Below are positions 7,440-8,675 of a DNA stretch of 8,675 nt, piece after piece. The notes beneath the pieces were generated by a model. It did no database searches. It worked only from the letters and a program-made list of their open reading frames with translations, and was not told the DNA's origin. Positions within the stretch are counted from its first letter, which is position 1. Each line of letters opens with the position of its first letter. The translations under genes and the position numbers were made by a program. The DNA is taken from positions 1-8,675 of the forward strand of contig JAITMI010000141.1 in NCBI GenBank assembly GCA_031277435.1. The letters run 5' to 3'. The DNA comes from Pseudomonadales bacterium (lineage in GTDB: Bacteria; Pseudomonadota; Gammaproteobacteria; Pseudomonadales; Pseudohongiellaceae).

Positions 7440-7476
7440 TGAGAAACATTCTTAATTACTTCTGGCAGGCTATGCG

Positions 7477-8547
7477 GTGAAATCTCCCATGCAACTCATG
7501 CGCTTCCCCCTGTTCCTGGTGAGCGCGCTCTCTGGCGGCGCCGCCTTGGCGCAGAACAGCGACTGGACGGCGGTCAACCTGGCCGTTACCGACACTCACG
7601 TCATCCCCGCCTATCAGCGTTTTGCCGAGACCGGCGCCGCGCTGCGCGAGGCCGGCGCGGGCTTTTGCGCCCGGCTCGATGAAGCGGCGCTGAACGAATT
7701 ACGCGAAGCGTTCAATAATAGCTTCGACGGCTGGCAAGGCGCGCAGCACATCCAATTCGGCCCCATCACCTATTTCAACTGGAATTACCGCATAGAGTTC
7801 TGGCCCGACGACAACGGCACCGGCGCGCGCCAGCTCAGCGCCTTGATTGCCGCCGCCGATCCCGCCGCGCTCGAAGCGGAGTCCTTCGCCCGGCAAAGCG
7901 TCGGCGTGCAGGGCTTCCCGGCTTTGGAACGCTTGTTATTCGAGGACAATGCGCTCACCCAACTGCAAGCCGAACCTTACCGCTGCCAGGTGGTGGAGGC
8001 GATCAGCGCCAATCTCGGCGAAATCGCCACCGGCGTGTACCAAGAGTGGCGGGATGAATTCCGCGCCACCGTCGCCAGCGCCGACGAACGCGGTTTTTTT
8101 GAAAGCGCCGAAGACGCCACGCTCGATTACTTGAAATCACTGGTGGAAAGCATCCGCCGCGTGCAACAGCAGAAACTCGAATCAGTGCTGGGCGAAGACC
8201 AGTCCTCCGCCCGCCCGCGCCGCGCCGAAGCCTGGCGTTCAGACCGTTCGGTCCAAAGCCTGCGCGGCAACGTACAAGCGCTGCATGAGCTGTACAGCGC
8301 CGGCTCGCCAGCCTTGAAAACCGTGCTGCTGAGCGAAGATTTGCCCGCCATCGACGCCGCCTTCGACCAGGCGCTCGCCGCCGCCGCCGCGCTGCCGCCC
8401 TCAATGAACGCGGCGCTGGGCACGCCCGAAGGCTACGCCGCGTTACAAAACACGCGCGACAGCCTCGATGCACTCTATGAAGCGCTCGAAGCCGCGCTCA
8501 AGAAAACCGATCTGTACCTAGGGTTCAACAGTCTCGATGGCGATTGA
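7477..8547 (+). CDS. Second imelysin-like periplasmic protein (COG3489 type)
   Basis: Exported imelysin-related protein of 356 residues (GTG 7477) or 352 (ATG 7489). The ATG has GGTGA eight bases upstream, while the GTG has only a weak AGGC. Both give a Sec signal ending ALA before Gln26. This is a cleaved, non-lipidated protein, unlike its lipoprotein neighbour. Family features are HIQFGPITYF (91-100), YRIEFWPDDNG (104-114), and GFPALERLLFED at 146-157. The last aligns with the GxHxxE signature but has Pro148 in place of His, as I recall is usual for this subfamily, so metal binding may differ from the first imelysin. It follows the di-heme gene by 37 bases with no hairpin and precedes the DUF1513 gene by 10 bases, in keeping with one transcript. 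Precise function unknown. Confidence 0.88.
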   Translation: MKSPMQLMRFPLFLVSALSGGAALAQNSDWTAVNLAVTDTHVIPAYQRFAETGAALREAGAGFCARLDEAALNELREAFNNSFDGWQGAQHIQFGPITYFNWNYRIEFWPDDNGTGARQLSALIAAADPAALEAESFARQSVGVQGFPALERLLFEDNALTQLQAEPYRCQVVEAISANLGEIATGVYQEWRDEFRATVASADERGFFESAEDATLDYLKSLVESIRRVQQQKLESVLGEDQSSARPRRAEAWRSDRSVQSLRGNVQALHELYSAGSPALKTVLLSEDLPAIDAAFDQALAAAAALPPSMNAALGTPEGYAALQNTRDSLDALYEALEAALKKTDLYLGFNSLDGD

Positions 8548-8557
8548 GGAGGTAAAC

Positions 8558-8675
8558 ATGGCTATTTATTCCAGTTTTTCCAGGCGGGAATTGCTCGGCG
8601 CCAGCTTGGCGCTGTTGAGCGCGCCAAGTTGGGTTCGCGCCGTAGCGAGCGATGATTCCCGCGTATTTCTCAGCG
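8558..8675 (+). CDS. DUF1513 (COG3490) protein, Tat-exported, N-terminal fragment
   Basis: Only the first 39 codons fall in the window. The product begins MAIYSSFSRRELLGASLALL and contains a twin-arginine export motif SRRELLG followed by a hydrophobic stretch and an Ala-rich cleavage region (WVRAVAS). After this comes RVFLS, which fits the first strand of DUF1513 proteins, predicted beta-propellers that travel with imelysin and di-heme genes. The Shine-Dalgarno AGGAGGT (8547-8553), four bases before the ATG and overlapping the previous stop codon, is the strongest in the downstream cluster. The family assignment rests mostly on position in the conserved four-gene order plus the Tat leader; the body of the protein lies outside the window. 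Tat export suggests it folds, possibly with a cofactor, before reaching the periplasm. Confidence 0.75.
   Translation, partial: MAIYSSFSRRELLGASLALLSAPSWVRAVASDDSRVFLS

Noticed and set aside
8003..8473. 156-codon minus-strand Arg-rich frame
   Set aside because: It is a shadow of the GC-rich second imelysin gene, whose frame has clear family motifs.

Overview
The window looks like chromosomal DNA of a Gram-negative proteobacterium, most likely a gammaproteobacterium. The genes from about position 540 onward are GC-rich and packed on the + strand. They encode two exported lipoproteins, a periplasmic c-type heme protein and a Tat-exported protein. The species cannot be named from sequence alone.

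Left edge (1-544): AT-richer DNA. A partial gene on the minus strand (149 down to 1, running off the window) encodes the N-terminus of an unrecognised membrane protein. A long non-coding stretch follows, with a 9-bp-stem inverted repeat, an AT-rich island with repeated CTTTATAAA and TTAACA words, and a good Shine-Dalgarno sequence in front of pstS. I could not find a convincing Pho box.

Centre (545-4865): a complete high-affinity phosphate operon in the order pstS-pstC-pstA-pstB-phoU, with pstC/pstA and pstA/pstB start-stop overlaps. The main anomaly is an in-frame TAG inside pstC at 2240-2242. It sits exactly where the conserved Ser of the (S)RxxGET motif should be, and the frame stays open and recognisably PstC-like on to the normal stop at 2491. 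It is either a nonsense mutation, a sequence error or an amber codon that is read through.

Right part (4865-8675): phoU overlaps by one base (TGATG) the first gene of an imelysin cluster. The order is imelysin lipoprotein (COG3487 type), di-heme oxidoreductase (COG3488/DUF1111 type), a second imelysin-like protein (COG3489 type), then the start of a Tat-exported DUF1513 (COG3490 type) protein cut off by the window end. This four-gene set is a conserved periplasmic module associated with iron acquisition, but its biochemistry is unresolved. Its head-to-tail overlap with phoU suggests that here it is co-transcribed with the phosphate operon, a possible phosphate-iron link. A GC-rich palindromic element (6243-6268) lies in the leader of the di-heme gene. 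The open frame crosses it, and that gene has no good start codon.

Points most worth checking: the pstC amber codon, the phosphate/imelysin fusion and the repeat-disrupted start of the di-heme gene.
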